NCBI GenBank assembly: GCA_030737875.1
Contig: CM060910.1
Coordinates: forward strand, 246,172,427-246,236,426
Source: Allium sativum
Lineage: Eukaryota; Streptophyta; Magnoliopsida; Asparagales; Amaryllidaceae
Direction: 5' to 3'
DNA length: 64,000 bases
In this document: positions 34,570-47,000 of the stretch, piece by piece
Layout: the number at the start of each line of letters is the position of its first letter
Numbering within the stretch: the stretch's first letter is position 1
Program-made: the position numbers and the translations under genes
Notes under the pieces: model-generated
Database searches by the model: none
What the model was told of the DNA's origin: nothing
The model's input: the letters and a program-made list of their open reading frames with translations, nothing else

Positions 34570-36708
34570 AGTAACGACCCGCATTCTACGCATCGGAGGA
34601 TCGTAGAATAATTATTTCATTTTTCATATGAGGTCGTATGGTCGTGTAACTTTGGGGAACGAGTACTGGAGTCACTTCCCATGTTCACGATTTTTACCGA
34701 TTTTTAAATGACTATTTTGCCCCTGACGAATTTTGTTTTGCTCATAACTTTTGATTGGTAAAGATTTTTAACTTGAAACCACTTTCATTAGACACGGATG
34801 ATGGTTTACCTTTCCGTAGAGTGGTCACATTAATCAAACGGACTTATCTTTGGGAGAGATGGCTGAATTAAGGTTTAGAAGGTGAAAAACAGCTTGATCG
34901 GGCTTAATTAGTGTAATTAGCAAATGGGCCCATAACTCATTTCGGGATTAGGGTTATGGGGAGGCTGATAGGGTTTGGGAAATCAGTTTTTTATCATTTT
35001 TCAGCTGTCACTTTTCATCTCTTAAAACCTAGTAATGGCCTTTACCTTCTAAAAACACCTCTAATCACTTTCTAATCAAGGATTAAGCTAATCAACATCA
35101 AATCAAGTTGAAATAGCATCAAATTAGAGTTGGAGCTATTGTGTTGCATAGAGATTCGATCGAAATCAGAGATAGTTTCAGATCTGAGTTTTATTTGTGG
35201 CTAAGGTGAGTGATTTGCATTGTTTTTCACTAATTGCGGCTAATTAGGGGAGATTAATGATAATTAGCGAAATTATGGCTCACAAAAATCTAGAAAAATT
35301 TGTAAAACTCTTAAATATTATTTTAGGGCTCTAATAAAAATTTGGGTTAAATTGGATATGTTTTGCTAATCCTATCATTAGTTATGGTTAAACATGTTTA
35401 AGGGGAAAACATGGGTTTTATGTATGTTTGATCCATATTAACATGTCATATTGTTGTTTTGGTGTTTATGGTTGATTATGCATGTTGCTGTTACTATTTG
35501 GAATGCTTTGTGATTGTATAATCAAGTTAGAATGATCGAAAATGTCGTCGCATGGCGTAAATTGCTAGCTTGAAAAGTTACAGAAATTGGTCAGACCAGT
35601 CCCGTTCGTGAGGAGCATATCTCGAGCCGACCCAATCGTGAACACCCCTTCACGAGCCTCCATTACAAACCAATGCCACGATTTGAACCATGGTGAGCCA
35701 ACCTGTGAAGCACTCCTCACCATGAGCCGATCGTGAAGCATCACCTCCCCTCGAGTCCATCACGAACCGAGCTGGGTGTTGGCCAGGAACGGAGATCACG
35801 ACCCAAGCCACCATCACGACCATGACCCACGAGTGGAGCTAACGACTCATGAACTAGACCGGGAGGCCATCACGAGCCGATGCCAGGAGGGGCGAGCTGC
35901 GAGTTGGTGTAAGGAGGATCATGAGCAGTACTTTGAGGACCACAAGCTGAACTGAAGAGCCACGAATGGGAAGAGACCAAAACCCGAGATGCAGAGGTAG
36001 TCCAATTGAGAAGTTGTATCTCAGGATCCAGATGGGAACCGACGAGTTAACTTCATGAATTGGACTTTGCTGCGGGATTGTGCGAAGGGGTTATCGATGT
36101 CTATAGCTTTGACTCACCACTGAGAGATGGATATTTGCTATGGATCAGTGAAGTGGAGTTGTCATGACTCCATGGGGCAAAGTGATCGTAGCAGGGCTAT
36201 GAGCCAGTGCAGTGGAGTTGTCATGACTCCATGGGGCAGAGTGGACATAGCAAAGGATTAGTGGTTGCGGATCAGTGCAGTGGAGCCATCATGAGTCCAT
36301 GAGGCAGAGTAACCATAACAAAGAATTGGGTGATCAAAGTGGTAGATATCGTATACTTTATGCACTGAGTGAGAGATGTGAGGATGATTGCTATGTTTGA
36401 TGTTTGCTATCACCATGACATGCACACCCCCTCCCCATTACTTTAACACCATGTGTTAGTGTCGCCTTAGAGTATTGTACATCCTATTGTGCTAACTCTT
36501 TGGTTATAGGTCAAGGTTCAGGTATGGTTATGTATACCTGTTATTGTTCTGTTTTGCTGCTTACCGCTCATACCAGACTTTTGTTTGACCTAGAGTTTTA
36601 TGTCTCTTCTTAAAACTCTGGGTGCTCCTAAATGAGCAGACTAGAGACAGGTTAGGTGGTATGCACGAATAGCTGTACCGGAGACGAGCAGAAGACTTCC
36701 ACGTATGA

Positions 36709-36761
<53 letters not shown>

Positions 36762-37108
36762 TCTCCATGTGTTGTTATCGGTCACTACTTTGGGCATTAG
36801 TAGTGCACCTCTTTCTTTTACTTAAGAGACAGTATTTCAAAGTTGTAATAATGATGGTTTGGATCATAAGCTGTATTTTGGATTCCGTTGCTATGATGGT
36901 TTAGTTTTCAGCTTATGTGCTGTCTCACCTGTTTTATGTCAAAGTTATGTTATTATTATATTTTGTTCCAAGCGCTGTGAGATCTACTACAAGTTCTTTG
37001 TTGATTCATCGCCTTGCTTCTTTCTTTTGACGATCGTCTCATGCTAGTTGGACTTTGGTACAGCGCATTCTCGGGGAAATGTCGATTGGTGTGGGGCGGA
37101 CCATCACA
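34570..37108 (+). repeat. Element D 5' LTR
   Basis: 2539 bases from AGTAACGACCCG (the 3' LTR copy reads TGTAACGACCCG, so the first T is mutated) to CCATCACA. It contains a region of repeated CACGAGCC / CATGAG words (35580-35950), three 59-68 bp repeats with GTGGAGTTGTCATGACTCCA (36140-36330) and a GT/TA microsatellite. Confidence 0.85.
36711..36761. repeat. Compound (TG)n(TA)n microsatellite
   Basis: About 14 TG units followed by about 11 TA units inside the D 5' LTR. Short frames across it (VCVCVC, IYIYIY) are not genes. Confidence 0.95.
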
Positions 37109-37110
37109 TT

Positions 37111-37122
37111 TGGTATCAGAGC
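37111..37122 (+). promoter_or_regulatory. Primer binding site of element D (initiator tRNA-Met type)
   Basis: TGGTATCAGAGC begins two bases after the 5' LTR end. This is the standard plant PBS complementary to the 3' end of initiator methionine tRNA. Confidence 0.88.
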
Positions 37123-37312
37123 TCTAAGTTGCACAGTTAACCTAGGGAAAGACATCGGGGAGAGATAGTATACGTATATGAGAGCACATATTTGTGATAT
37201 TTTGGTTTTCAAAAACTATATATATACACTATTAGTATATGTAAGGATGAAGTTGCACTTCACTGACACCACTAGGAAGATGGTTAATTGTTTTCTCTTT
37301 ACAGATTGAACG

Positions 37313-37554
37313 ATGAGCCGATATACGAGGGGTACTGGTAGAGGAGCCTATAATAGGAATGCTCCTGATATGAGGACGATGTTCACTGACTTCATGAGAG
37401 AGATGCTTAGGGATGTTCAAAGGGTATCTCCTAATGCTGCAAATGGTGGTGGTGCAGCGGTGCAGGCGCCTAGGGCCGATTTCACCAAGCTTTGCAAGAA
37501 TTACACTAGTCTAGGTGGAAAGCTATTCCACGGAACAGAATCGGCTATGGAAGT
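37313..37554 (+). pseudogene. Element D gag, N-terminal part
   Basis: Starts ATG at 37313 (MSRYTRGTGRGAYNRNAPDM) about 190 bases after the PBS. It runs open for 80 codons through a glycine/alanine-rich linker to NYTSLGGKLFHGTESAMEV, the lead-in to the capsid domain. Element E enters at 37555. The frame at 48032-48036 (target duplication) continues the same codon phase, so gag was still open at this site when E inserted. Confidence 0.85.
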
Positions 37555-38093
37555 TGTAACACCCCGTATTTCTTGTGGATATTAAAGTAACTAATTAAAG
37601 AATACTTGATTTTAAAAGTGGGAATTAAGGAAAACGGGTTACGCCATTGTGTTCGTGTCGGAATTCTGCTTGGGATAGAGTCTGAGTTTGCATAAATCGG
37701 ACATCGTATGAAGAAGTTATAAGCCTTATAAGTTTGTATACCGCAAAGGAAGTATATATATACATATAAAATAATTCTAGAAGTCAAAACAGGGTTCAAA
37801 TTTCGAATTTGGGTCAAAGCAGGCTGAGCGGGAAATTTCCTGCTCAGGGGCGTTGCCCCCCCCCCCCCAAGGGGAGTCGACATTGGTGTCAAACCCCCTA
37901 TAGGGGTGTCGACATAGGTGTCGACCTCCCTATAGGGGAGTCGACCCCTGTTGGCCCAGATCTGGCCGATGACGTGTTTTGACACATGTTGCTTTCTAAT
38001 TCGCTATGTGATGTGGTATTCTGCTCTGGACGATTCTGATGACTTCTAGACTGATCTGAAGGCTCTAAATCTCCCTTTACACCTATAAAAAGA

Positions 38094-38101
38094 CCCCTAA
38101 A
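38094..38101 (+). promoter_or_regulatory. TATA box of element E 5' LTR
   Basis: TATAAAAA in CCTTTACACCTATAAAAAGA, with the same sequence kept in the 3' LTR at 44593-44600. Confidence 0.6.
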
Positions 38102-39529
38102 CCCATTGTTTTCTCCACACGAATTTATAGGCGTTTTTATGCTGCTAAAACCTGAAGTGGCCTAGCCTCCACCTTAATCAATCAAATTAGATTTTTCAAG
38201 TTAACAATCAAAGTCTGCATCAAATGAATAGTTAATCAAATACAGAAATCAGATCCCAGAATTCAAGATCGTTCTGTAATTTGTAAGTTCATGTTACTTT
38301 CAGAAATAAAATTTAAATTGTGATTTTGACATTGTAATGAATCTGAATCTGAGATTATGTCTATTTCTATCTGTCTTTCTATATCCATTGGATCTATCTC
38401 ATTGATATTATTATGTCCATTCTTTGTCTCTTCTTTCCTTCTTCCCTTTTTGATTTTATAGCCAGGCTACTGCGAGCCCGAGCCAAATTTCATAAGAGAT
38501 GAACGTACGTTGGAAAAAAAATTGGACATAATATATGATTTGGACATGGCCAGCGCTAAAATTGGGAAAAATATTAAATTATGTATAATTGGGCATAACT
38601 AATTTGTAACGGATTTGAGGACATAACGCATGTTGTATTTAAAACATAAAGTGTATCGAACATATGACTTGAGATTTGAGGCATAAAGTATATTGGACAT
38701 ATGACTTGGCATTTGGGGCATAATTTGAACTGTAAACATGTAAGGCACAGTACATGTTGTGGTTTAAGACCTAAAATTGGGGCATATTATATATGATAGT
38801 TTATGACTTGGAAGAAGGAGATTATTGTGTATAGTGATATACGGATTAGGCATGAAAACCTATAGTAAGGGATAACTGTTAAATATGAACACGCCTAAAT
38901 TGGGACTTTGGGTAATAGGCATGCACTGTAATTAAAGTTATAATTTGGCATAGTTTATACTGTGAATCATGATTGGGGGTTTCGGAGAATATTTTGTACG
39001 GTGCAATATGACTAAAGCTTAGGGCATGTGTTATATCATGATTTTTGGGGCATGACTATTATTGCAAATTTGGGAAAATTAGGTGTAACCTATTTTGAGT
39101 AATAACTTGAATTTGAATTTGTGGGGAATAACTTGAAATCAGCTTTGTTGGGGTATAACTTGAGAATTGGAACATGACTAGTTTTGTGAATTTGGGATGA
39201 TTAGCATATAAAATCTAGACTTGGACATGTATGGTAAATATGCTAAAAGATAAACATGCCTAACCCGAGGTTAGATTGAGTTGCGGTGTAAAACTGCCCA
39301 GAACCGCCTGGCACATCCAATAACTGCAACAACATAGATATAATGTGGGAGGTTAGCGCGTTTATCCCAAAACCCGAGGTTAGATTGAGTTTGTGGTAGA
39401 AGTCTGCCCGGAACCGCCGGGTACATCCAGCAACCGCAAACAACAGTTCTAATGTGAGAGGTTGGGGCATTAATAAATTAATTAATGCCAATAAACAGAC
39501 ATGCTAAGAATGGGAAGGTTAAGTAAAAT

Positions 39530-40250
39530 TTAGAACACTTAACCATTAAAACATGTTAATTAGACAATAAGGTGGGGTTAAGTAAATTTAGAACACTTAA
39601 CCATTATAACATGTTAATTAGACAAGTGTGCACAGTTAAGTTAACCAGTACAACATGATGAATGAGAAGGGTTAAGTTAATAAGAAACACTTAACCAATA
39701 TGATATGATGAATGAGAAGGGTTAAGTTAATAAGAAACAGTTAACCAATATGACATGATGAATGAGTAGGGTTAAGTTAATAAGAAACACTTAACCAATA
39801 TAACATGATAAATGGGTAGGGTTAAGTTAAAACAAGAGAGCAACACTTAACCAATATAACAGGATGCGTGGAAGGGTTAAGTTAACACAAGAAGGCAACA
39901 CTTAACCAATGTAACACGATAAATGGGTGTGTTAAGTTAACTTGAATTGATTGATGACACTTAACCAATACAGCATGATGAACGCGTGAGGTTAAGTTAA
40001 TAAGAAACACTTAACCAGTGTGACTCAATGAACGAATGGTGTTAAGTTAATGGGAAATACTTAACCAATATAACATGATGAATGAACGGGGTTAAGTTAA
40101 TAGGAAACACTTAACCAATCCAACATGACGAGTGAGAAGGGTTAATAAGAAACACTTAACCAACATGACATGATGAGTGGGTGGGTTAAGTTAACATGAA
40201 TGGACAACACTTAACCAATATGACATAATGTGTGGGAGGGTTAAGTATAC
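39530..40250 (+). repeat. 50-bp minisatellite in element E 5' LTR
   Basis: About 14 units of roughly 50 bases, best kept at 39661-39860: GGTTAAGTTAATAAGAAACA then CTTAACCAATATRACATGAT. Each unit contains an inverted pair GGTTAAG/CTTAACC separated by about 12 bases, so every unit can form a small hairpin. The array recurs in the 3' LTR. Confidence 0.9.
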
Positions 40251-41540
40251 ATCGGGTTGGTGGGTAATATTAGTAAATATAGGCCCACAAACTTAACCAT
40301 TAAGTAAACATGTTTGAATCAGTGAGAGGATTAAGTACATATCGGGCTGGTGGGTAATATTAGTAAATATAGGCCCACAAACTTAACCAGTAAGAAACCC
40401 TAGTAACGGGGACCCATTTCAGCGGTAACCCACATAGATGTATCAAGGTACCCTGAAACTAGGCAGGGTGGGGCACAATTACTGGGTTGATTATAAGCGG
40501 TCAAAATAGCGGCACAGGGTACGTCAGGGTAGGTTCCGACGGATTACGGGCGTGCACGTGCTCCGGAGTGAGAAAAAGTAGGCATTGGGTACTAGTAGTT
40601 ATACACTGTGCATCTTGAATCATGTCGGGTTGCTATCATAAGGATTGATACACCTTATGGTAGGACCAGCACAAGGTATCTACATGCAAGAGAGGGCCTA
40701 TTGACACAGACAAATGGAACATTAATACAAGTTGGAAACCGATCGATAGAGTAGTGAGGGTACATCTAACATCTTCATGGCAATTCGGCTGTTTGAGGTA
40801 AAGATCCTCATTCCAGATGTACATCTGAAGGCTACCATAATTGCAGAGATTGGGATCACATTTTCATATGATCATTTTATACGGATTACTAGTTGGGACA
40901 CTAGTTAGGTGGTGCAAAGATATAGAAATCAGAATAACAGGGTAGTAGCGAAGCAGAGAAAGAGTAGAAGTGCATTCAGTTTATCTTGCCTTACCATATC
41001 TATGCAAATCGTATGTTATCTTGTTATCATGATATTGTCTTATAGTCAGTTTATTCATGTCATGATGCTTTTGTCTATTTACATGCTGAAAGTCACTGGA
41101 CTTACCAGACTTATGTCTGACCTAGTTTGTTTCGCCTCTTTTCTTCCGTCCCCCCTTAGGTTCACAAGGAGGAAATGTTACCACTTAGCTCAGTTTTCTT
41201 TCCAAGCTTGAAGATAGTCGATGTATTGCTTTGTACTCTCTCTCTTCCACTGCTATGGCTGGTTCATGCTTTATTGGGGAATATCATTGTTATTTTTATG
41301 CTTCTTTTATACTTGGAAGTTTTTGAAATCAAGAGAGAAGTTCTATGTATTACTTTTAAGTATGATTGAGACAATTGTTGTAAAAGCTTGACTGAACCAC
41401 ATTGTTTATAAAATAACTTTATTTTCCGTTGCTTTATTTGTCTGTCCTGTAATTTATCTGCATCTTTTACCTAAACGCTCCATCGAGGTTAAGGCATTCG
41501 CTTTTGTGAGTGACCTTAACGGAGGTGGGGGTGTTACATG

Positions 41541-41553
41541 TGGTATCAGAGCC
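41541..41553 (+). promoter_or_regulatory. Primer binding site of element E
   Basis: TGGTATCAGAGCC two bases after the 5' LTR end, complementary to initiator tRNA-Met. Confidence 0.88.
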
Positions 41554-41879
41554 GAAGGTTACCGGATCAGGTAAAAGATTTGAAAAATTATTTTCAAAAT
41601 GGTTTTAAAAAAAGCATCTTCTAAAGAAAAAGTTTTGTTTTAAAGGCATATTCCCCAAAGCCATATGCACTATCTTTTGATCCTCTGTTTGAATCCTTGT
41701 TTCCTTCTTTCCTGAGTCTCTGGGGCTCCTGGCTTTCTGGGAGGTAACCTCATCGTGGCAGGGTTACGTAAGCTTGATGACACTACGACATCTATCAAAG
41801 GGAAAAGAAGTGCCCAACTTCCATCTTTAGCCGCAATAGTTTCACCTGCGGCTAATTTCCTTTCAAGCTTTGTAGGGAT

Positions 41880-43180
41880 TTCCATGCGATGGAGGCAGCA
41901 TTCAAGAGACTTAAGGATGGCAAAGATGAGAATAGGGGGGCTTGACTAAGGAACACAACCCAAGGATGAGAAACTCATGGATATGGACTTGGTTCACGAA
42001 GGAAGAAAGAATAGAAAAATCTAAGACAAGAGGAAGTGTCGTTATTATGGTATAACGGGTCATATAATTTACGGACAAGGGCAAGAACACAGGACAGGAT
42101 TTTCCGGAGGTAAAGTGCATGCTCTCACCGTCAGCGTATCTGAGAGAGAGGTAGTAAAGCTTCGGTTGAAAAGGTCTAGTTTTTCTTTTTGATCATCCTG
42201 TTAGTACTCTTTTTGATTTTAGCGCTTTACATTCGTTTATATCTGCTTCCATAGTTGAGACTATGCACCTTAGTACTTGTATAGTAGAAGATCCCATTAT
42301 CGTCTCAAATCCAATTGGTGGTTCGGCTCATTTATCTTTGATTTGTAAGGATTTGAGAATAACTATATTAAGTATTGGGTTTAAGTGTAATGCTTGTGTT
42401 TTCGGGTTTCATGGGCTATGGGTTGATTCTAGGCATGGATTGGTTAGCTAGTAATTGTGAAAGGAGGGTAGTTAGGCTTTCGACTTGCATCGGGAATACC
42501 CTCAAGATTTCATGCGATCCTAAGGGATCAGTTTGTCTTGGCTACCTAGAATCACTTGATGCATCTATCGACGATTTGCGATCCGTTGGAGTAGTCCATG
42601 AGTACACAGATGTTTTGATTAGGTTAGGGGTTTCTCCCCTAAAACGCGAGATAGACTTCCACATATATCTAGTTGGCAATGCAAAACTAATTGCATTACC
42701 TGTACGACACATGAATCCAAGGGAAAGGAAGGGTTCAGTAAACAAGTAAAAGAGTTACATGAAAAACGGTTCATAAGGCGAAGAATTTCTGAATGGGGTG
42801 CTCCAGTCATTTTCATTACAAAGGCGGATGGTTCACTTCGCTTGTGCATAGATGATATTTTTAAATGAGGAAGAACATGCTTTGCATCTAAGGGAAGTCT
42901 CAGATACCCTCCAAGCGCATTAACTTAAGGCGAAGTTCTCCAAAAATGTCATTTTTGGAGAGCAGAAGTAAGGTTTCTAGGACATGTGGCGCCCAAAGAA
43001 GGGATAGCAGTAGATCCCGCAAAAGCAGTTGCGGTGCAAGATTAGAAGGTTCCAAGGAATTCAACGGGAGTAAGAAGATTTCTTGGATTAGCAGGCTGGT
43101 ATAGGAAGTTAATTAAGGACTTTGTAAAGGTATCAGGCCCCACTTACTAGATTGATGAAGAAGAATCTAATCATCTTAGT
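41880..43180 (+). pseudogene. Element E gag-pol remnant with deleted RT core
   Basis: In order: a decayed zinc knuckle near 42030-42072 (KCRYYGITGHIIYGQG, most metal ligands lost) and protease-like sequence 42180-42480 (LFDFSALHSFI, where the catalytic D-S/T-G is not kept, then MGYGLILGMDWL). The RT N-terminus follows ([16 protein letters not shown], GSLRLCIDD to about 42855), and then a jump to [15 protein letters not shown] and FLGLAGWYRKLIKDF, the RT thumb and start of the RNase H linker. The catalytic RT centre is missing. RNase H, integrase and any chromodomain are absent, with non-coding DNA at 43180-44068. Confidence 0.75.
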
Positions 43181-44068
43181 ATATACACTTGGTAACATGG
43201 TTAGCATCTGTTTATTTTCAAGAGATAGTTCTGGGAATGTTAGCATGACACGACAGAAGTTGTAGTGCCAAGTATACTATAAGAAGAAAAGGTGGAACGA
43301 GAGGCGATAGTGAAATGAGTTCCAACGCACATTCTAGGAGTAGAAATTAAGAAGCTACGCAGTCGTGAAGTTAAGACAGTCAGAGCAATATGAAATGGAG
43401 CTCAAGAAGAAGCGACTTAGAAGACTTAAGACTAGATATGCACATCATACCCTTTTTAAGGGTATATCCTTGATCTCTCTTTTTCTATAAAGTTTATTTG
43501 CATGCTAGTCTTTATCCTTTAAGTATATCCTCTCAGTTTTATCCTCGATCCTTAGGTAGAAGCTAATGGATGTAAACATGTGTTTGAAACATGTTATGGT
43601 TGATGGTTGCAAGTGGTTGCAAGTGTTTGGCAGTGGTTGCTCGTGGATGCATACACACACATTAGGTACTAGATCGGCTCAGTCACTTTCATATTGCACA
43701 TGCATATATGTATTTGTATATGAATTGAAACTTGATGTGTCATCATATGGATGTTGTATTTGTATGAATGATTGTGCACTCATGTAGAAGTTATAAAGTA
43801 CGATTAGGAATAATTGCATACATGATGGACTCATTGCACTAACATAAATTCGCATTAAGGAGTTCAACTGAATCAGTAGACTGCTAGATTTTGCATTAGA
43901 TAAGGACATGTACACACACTATGCATATGATCATGAAAGCATTAGAAATCTTTTTAAGGACAATGGACGCCTGTGATTGAATGGTTGAGTAGATGGATGT
44001 TGGACGTTAGGATACATTCTCCTTGACTTGGAGATTTCGGGGATGAAATCCTTTAAAGGATGGGAGAA

Positions 44069-47000
44069 TGTAACACCCCGTATTTCTTGTGGATATTAAA
44101 GTAACGAATTAAAGAATACTTAATTTTAAAAGTGGGAATTAAGGGAAATGAGTTACGTCATTGCGTTCGTCTCGGAATTCTACTTGGGATAGAGTCCGAG
44201 TTTGCGTAAATAAAACACCGTATGAAGAAGCTATAAGCCTTAGAAGTTTGTCTATGTTCAAGGAAGTATATATATACATATAAAATAATTCCAGAAGTCA
44301 AAACATGGTTCAAATTTCGAATTTGGATCAAAGCAGACTGAGCGGGAAATTTCCCGCTCAGGGGTGTCGACCCCGCCCAGGGAGAGTCAACATAGGTGTC
44401 GACCCCCCTATAGGGTGTCGACATAAGTGTCGACCCCCCTATAGGGGAGTCGACCCCTGTTGGCCCAGATCTGGCCGATGACGTATTTCGCCATGCGTCG
44501 CTTTCTAATTAGCTGTGTGACGTGGTATTCTGCTCTGGACGATTCTGATGACTTCTAAACTGATCTGAAGGCTCTAAATCTCCCTTTACACCTATAAAAA
44601 GACCACTAAACCCATTGTTTTCTCCACATGAATTCATAGGTGTTTATATGCTGCTAAAACCTGAAGTGACATAGCCTCCACCTTAATCAATCAAATTAGA
44701 TTTTTCAAGTTAACAATCAAAGTCTACATCAAAGGAATAGCTAATCAAATTCAGAAATCAGACCCCAGAATTCAAGACCGTTCTATAATTTGTAAGTTCA
44801 TGTTACTTTCAGAAATAAAATTCAAATTGTGATTGTGACATTGTAATAAATCTGAATCTGAGATTATGCATATTTCTATCCGTCTTTCTATATCCATCGG
44901 ATCTATCTCATTGATATTATTATGTCCATTCTTTGTCTCTTCTTTCCTTCTTCCCTCTTTGATTTTATAGCCAGGCTACTGGGAGCTTGAGCCAAATCTC
45001 ATAAGAGATGAACGTACGTTGGAAAAAAAATTGGACATAATATATGATTTAAACATGGCCAGCGCTAAAATTGGGAAAAGTATTAAATTATGTATAATTG
45101 GGCATAACTGATTTGTAACGGATTTGAGGACATAACACATGTTGTATTTAAAACATAAAGTATATCGAACATATGACTTGAGATTTGAGGCATAAAGTAT
45201 ATTGGACATATGACTTGGGATTTGGGGCGTAAATTGAACTGTAAACATTTAAGCCATAGTACATGTTGTGGTTTAAGATCCAAAATTGGGGCATATTATA
45301 TATGATAGTTTATGACTTGGAAGAAGGAGATTATTGTGTATAGTGATATGTGGCTTAGGCATGAAAACCTATAGTAAGATAAGGATAACTGTTAAATGTG
45401 AACAAGCCTAAATTGGGATTCTGGGTAATTGGCATGCACTGTAATTAAAAGCTATAATTTGGCATAGTTTATACTGTGAATCATGATTGGGGGTTTTTGG
45501 AGAATATTTTGTACAGTGCAATATGACTAAACCTTAGGGCATGTGTTATATCATGATTTTTGGGCATGACTATTACTGCAAATTTGGGAAAATTGGGTGA
45601 GTAATAACTAGAATTTTAATTAGTGGGGCATAACTTGCAATCAGCTTTGTTGGGGTATAACTTGAGAATTGGAACATGACTAGTTTTGTGAATTTGGGAT
45701 GATTAGCATATAAAATCTAGACTTGGACATGTATGGTAAATATGCTAAATGATAAACATGCCTAACCCGAGGTTAGATTGAGTTGCAGTGTAAAACGACC
45801 CGGAACCGCCCGGCACATCCAGTAACCGCAACAACACAGATCTAATGTGAGAGGTTAGTGCATTTAGCCCCAAACCCGAGGTTAGAATGAGTTTGTGGTA
45901 GAAGTCTGCCCGGAACCGCCCGACACACCCAGCAACCGCAAACAACAACTCTAATGTGAGAGGTTGGGGCATTAATAAATTAATTAATGCCAATAAACAG
46001 ACATGCTAAGAATGAGAAGGTTAAGTAAAATTTAGAACACTTAACTATTATAACATGTTAATTAGACAAGAAGGTGGTGTTAAGTAAATTTAGAACACTT
46101 AACCGTTATAACATGTTAAATAGACAAAGAGCACGGTTAAGTTAACCAGTACAACATGATGAATGAGAAGAGTTAAGTTAATAAGAAACACTAAATCAAT
46201 ATGACATGATGAATGAGAATGGTTAAGTTAATAAGAAACACTTAACCAATATAACATGATGAATGAGTAGGGTTAAGTTAATAAGAAACACTTAACCAAT
46301 ATGACAAGATGAATAGGAAGGGTTAATTTAAAACAAGAGAGCAACACTTAACCAATATTACAAGATGCGTGGAAGGGTTAAGTTAACACAAGAAGGCAAC
46401 ACTTAACCAATGTAACACGACAAATGGTTGGGTTAAGTTAACTTGAATTGATTGATGACACTTAACCAATACAACATGATGAACATGTGAGGTTAAGTTA
46501 ATAAGAAACACTTAACCAATGTAACTCGATGAACGAATGGGATTAAGTTAATGGGAAATACTTAACCAATATAACATGATGAATGAACGGGGTTAAGTTA
46601 ATAGGAAACACTTAACCAATCCAACATGACGAGTGAGAAGGGTTAATAAGAAACACTTAACCAACATAACATGATGAGTGGGTGGGTTAAGTTAACATGA
46701 ATGGACAACACTTAACCAATATGACATAATGTGTGGGAGGGTTAAGTACATATCGGGTTGGTGGGTAATATTAGTAAATATAGGCCCACAAACTTAATCA
46801 TTAAGTAAACGTGTTTGAATCGGTGGGAGGGTTAAGTACATATCGGGTTGGTGGGTATATTAGTAAATATAGGCCCACAAACTTAACTAGTAAGAAACCC
46901 TAGTAACGGGGACTCATTTCAGCAGTAACCCACATAGATGTATCAAGGTACTCTAAAACTAGGCAGGGTGGGGCATGATTATTGGGCTGATTATAAGCGG

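Larger units (their letters stand above)
37555..41538 (+). repeat. Element E 5' LTR
   Basis: 3984 bases. Notable parts: a GTCGAC-rich block with a 13-C run (37856-37945), TATA box at 38094, a 114-bp pair of CCCGAGGTTAGATTGAGTT units (39256-39465) and a 50-bp minisatellite (39530-40250). Long runs of ...GGGCATAA / TTGGGGCATA words fill 38500-39200. No coding sequence. Confidence 0.88.

Noticed and set aside
34570..34580. Possibility that 34570 is an internal D fragment rather than the LTR start
   Set aside because: The 143 bases align to the 63858 copy from its first base, and a correctly placed PBS follows the LTR end at 37108.
36561..36904. Short frames with VCVCVC and IYIYIY runs
   Set aside because: Translation of a TG/TA microsatellite in the D LTR.
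41670..41949. Opposed frames near the E gag start
   Set aside because: Within decayed gag leader; neither resembles a known protein.
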